A DNA stretch of 23,275 nt from an uncultured Prevotella sp. (lineage in GTDB: Bacteria > Bacteroidota > Bacteroidia > Bacteroidales > Bacteroidaceae). Under the pieces are notes generated by a model. It did not search any database. It saw only the letters and a list, made by a program, of their open reading frames with translations, and had not been told where the DNA came from. The translations under genes and the position numbers were made by a program. The DNA is taken from assembly GCA_900556465.1 (NCBI GenBank), contig USPK01000025.1:1-23275 (forward strand). The letters are read 5' to 3'. Below are positions 23,095 through 23,275 of this stretch, piece after piece. The stretch's first letter is position 1; each line of letters begins with the position of its first letter.

Positions 23095-23097
23095 GTT

Positions 23098-23275
23098 CAT
23101 GTCGGAGTAGTTTGAAGTAGAAAATTCAAGGGGAAGCCCGCGTCCGCCCCTGGCGGCGTTCATGTCGGAGTAGTTTGAAGTAGAAAATTCAAGGGGAAGC
23201 CCGCGTCCGCCCCTGGCGGCGTTCATGTCGGAGTAGTTTGAAGTAGAAAATTCAAGGGGAAGCCCGCGTCCGCCC
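23098..23275 (-). repeat. 63-bp direct tandem repeat, 2.8 copies, cut by the window end
   Basis: Copies start at 23098, 23161 and 23224 (the last has 52 bases) and are identical. On the minus strand each holds GC-rich dyads (CCGCC-AGG-GGCGG), an AT-rich inverted repeat (TTGAA, eight bases, TTCAA) and the string CTCCGACATGAAC. It therefore repeats a start codon, in frame, just upstream of the reductase. The true copy number is not visible. Confidence 0.95.

Noticed and set aside
23098..23275. CRISPR-like array at the right edge
   Set aside because: The units are contiguous 63-bp direct repeats with no unique spacers, and no cas gene is near.

Overview
The window reads as chromosomal core DNA from a high-GC member of the Bacteroidota, most likely order Bacteroidales. 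Evidence: Bacteroidetes-type promoters (-7 element TAnnTTTG) stand in front of asd, frr, parA, surE, a sulfatase and an aldo/keto reductase; Shine-Dalgarno sequences are mostly weak; and the gene content is phylum-typical (PorX, a DUF5683-like protein between parB and a LysM transglycosylase, SurE-LpxB, a Ser-type sulfatase, and an aldo/keto reductase with a ferredoxin-like tail). There are no rRNA or tRNA genes, no insertion sequences, no prophage and no CRISPR array. The genus cannot be fixed from this sequence alone.

Layout. 69-2138 (-) is a CPA2 cation/proton antiporter, divergent from a rightward run of asd (2257-3267), a LolD-type ABC ATPase (3348-4082) and an overlapping CvfB-like S1 protein (4076-4918). 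A 604-base gap (4919-5522) follows. It holds a candidate small RNA with its own promoter and intrinsic terminator, cluster A of a 21-bp-period repeat, and two near-identical promoters 84 bp apart. Next come a YghZ-type aldo/keto reductase, frr, a secreted esterase, rsgA, an NfeD-like membrane protein, an intrinsic terminator and porX, all rightward to 11249. A convergent 202-base gap with two perfect 17-bp stems, one made of repeat cluster B, separates porX from the leftward block rel, mltD-like, DUF5683-like, parB, parA (11452-17639). A 540-base gap with the parA and surE promoters and repeat cluster C follows. Then come surE and lpxB (rightward), a perfect 18-bp hairpin, a leftward sulfatase and a leftward Fe-S aldo/keto reductase. 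The window ends inside a 63-bp tandem repeat at the reductase start codon.

How the genes fit together. Most are housekeeping: lysine/threonine/methionine and diaminopimelate supply (asd), translation and ribosome turnover (frr, rsgA, CvfB-like), chromosome segregation (parA, parB), peptidoglycan turnover (mltD-like), the stringent response (rel), and lipid A or lipoprotein traffic in the outer envelope (lpxB, lolD-like). PorX is a regulator linked to type IX secretion, but no secretion gene is present here. The sulfatase and esterase suggest a host- or plant-glycan niche.

The most interesting material is non-coding. First, there is a family of short units, each a 17-nt imperfect palindrome plus a 4-nt linker, in three intergenic clusters; two of the clusters are 57/59 identical over three units. 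Second, there is the roughly 85-nt candidate small RNA. Third, there is the exact 63-bp tandem repeat, each unit of which supplies an in-frame ATG upstream of the last gene. I did not find a clearly new multi-gene system.
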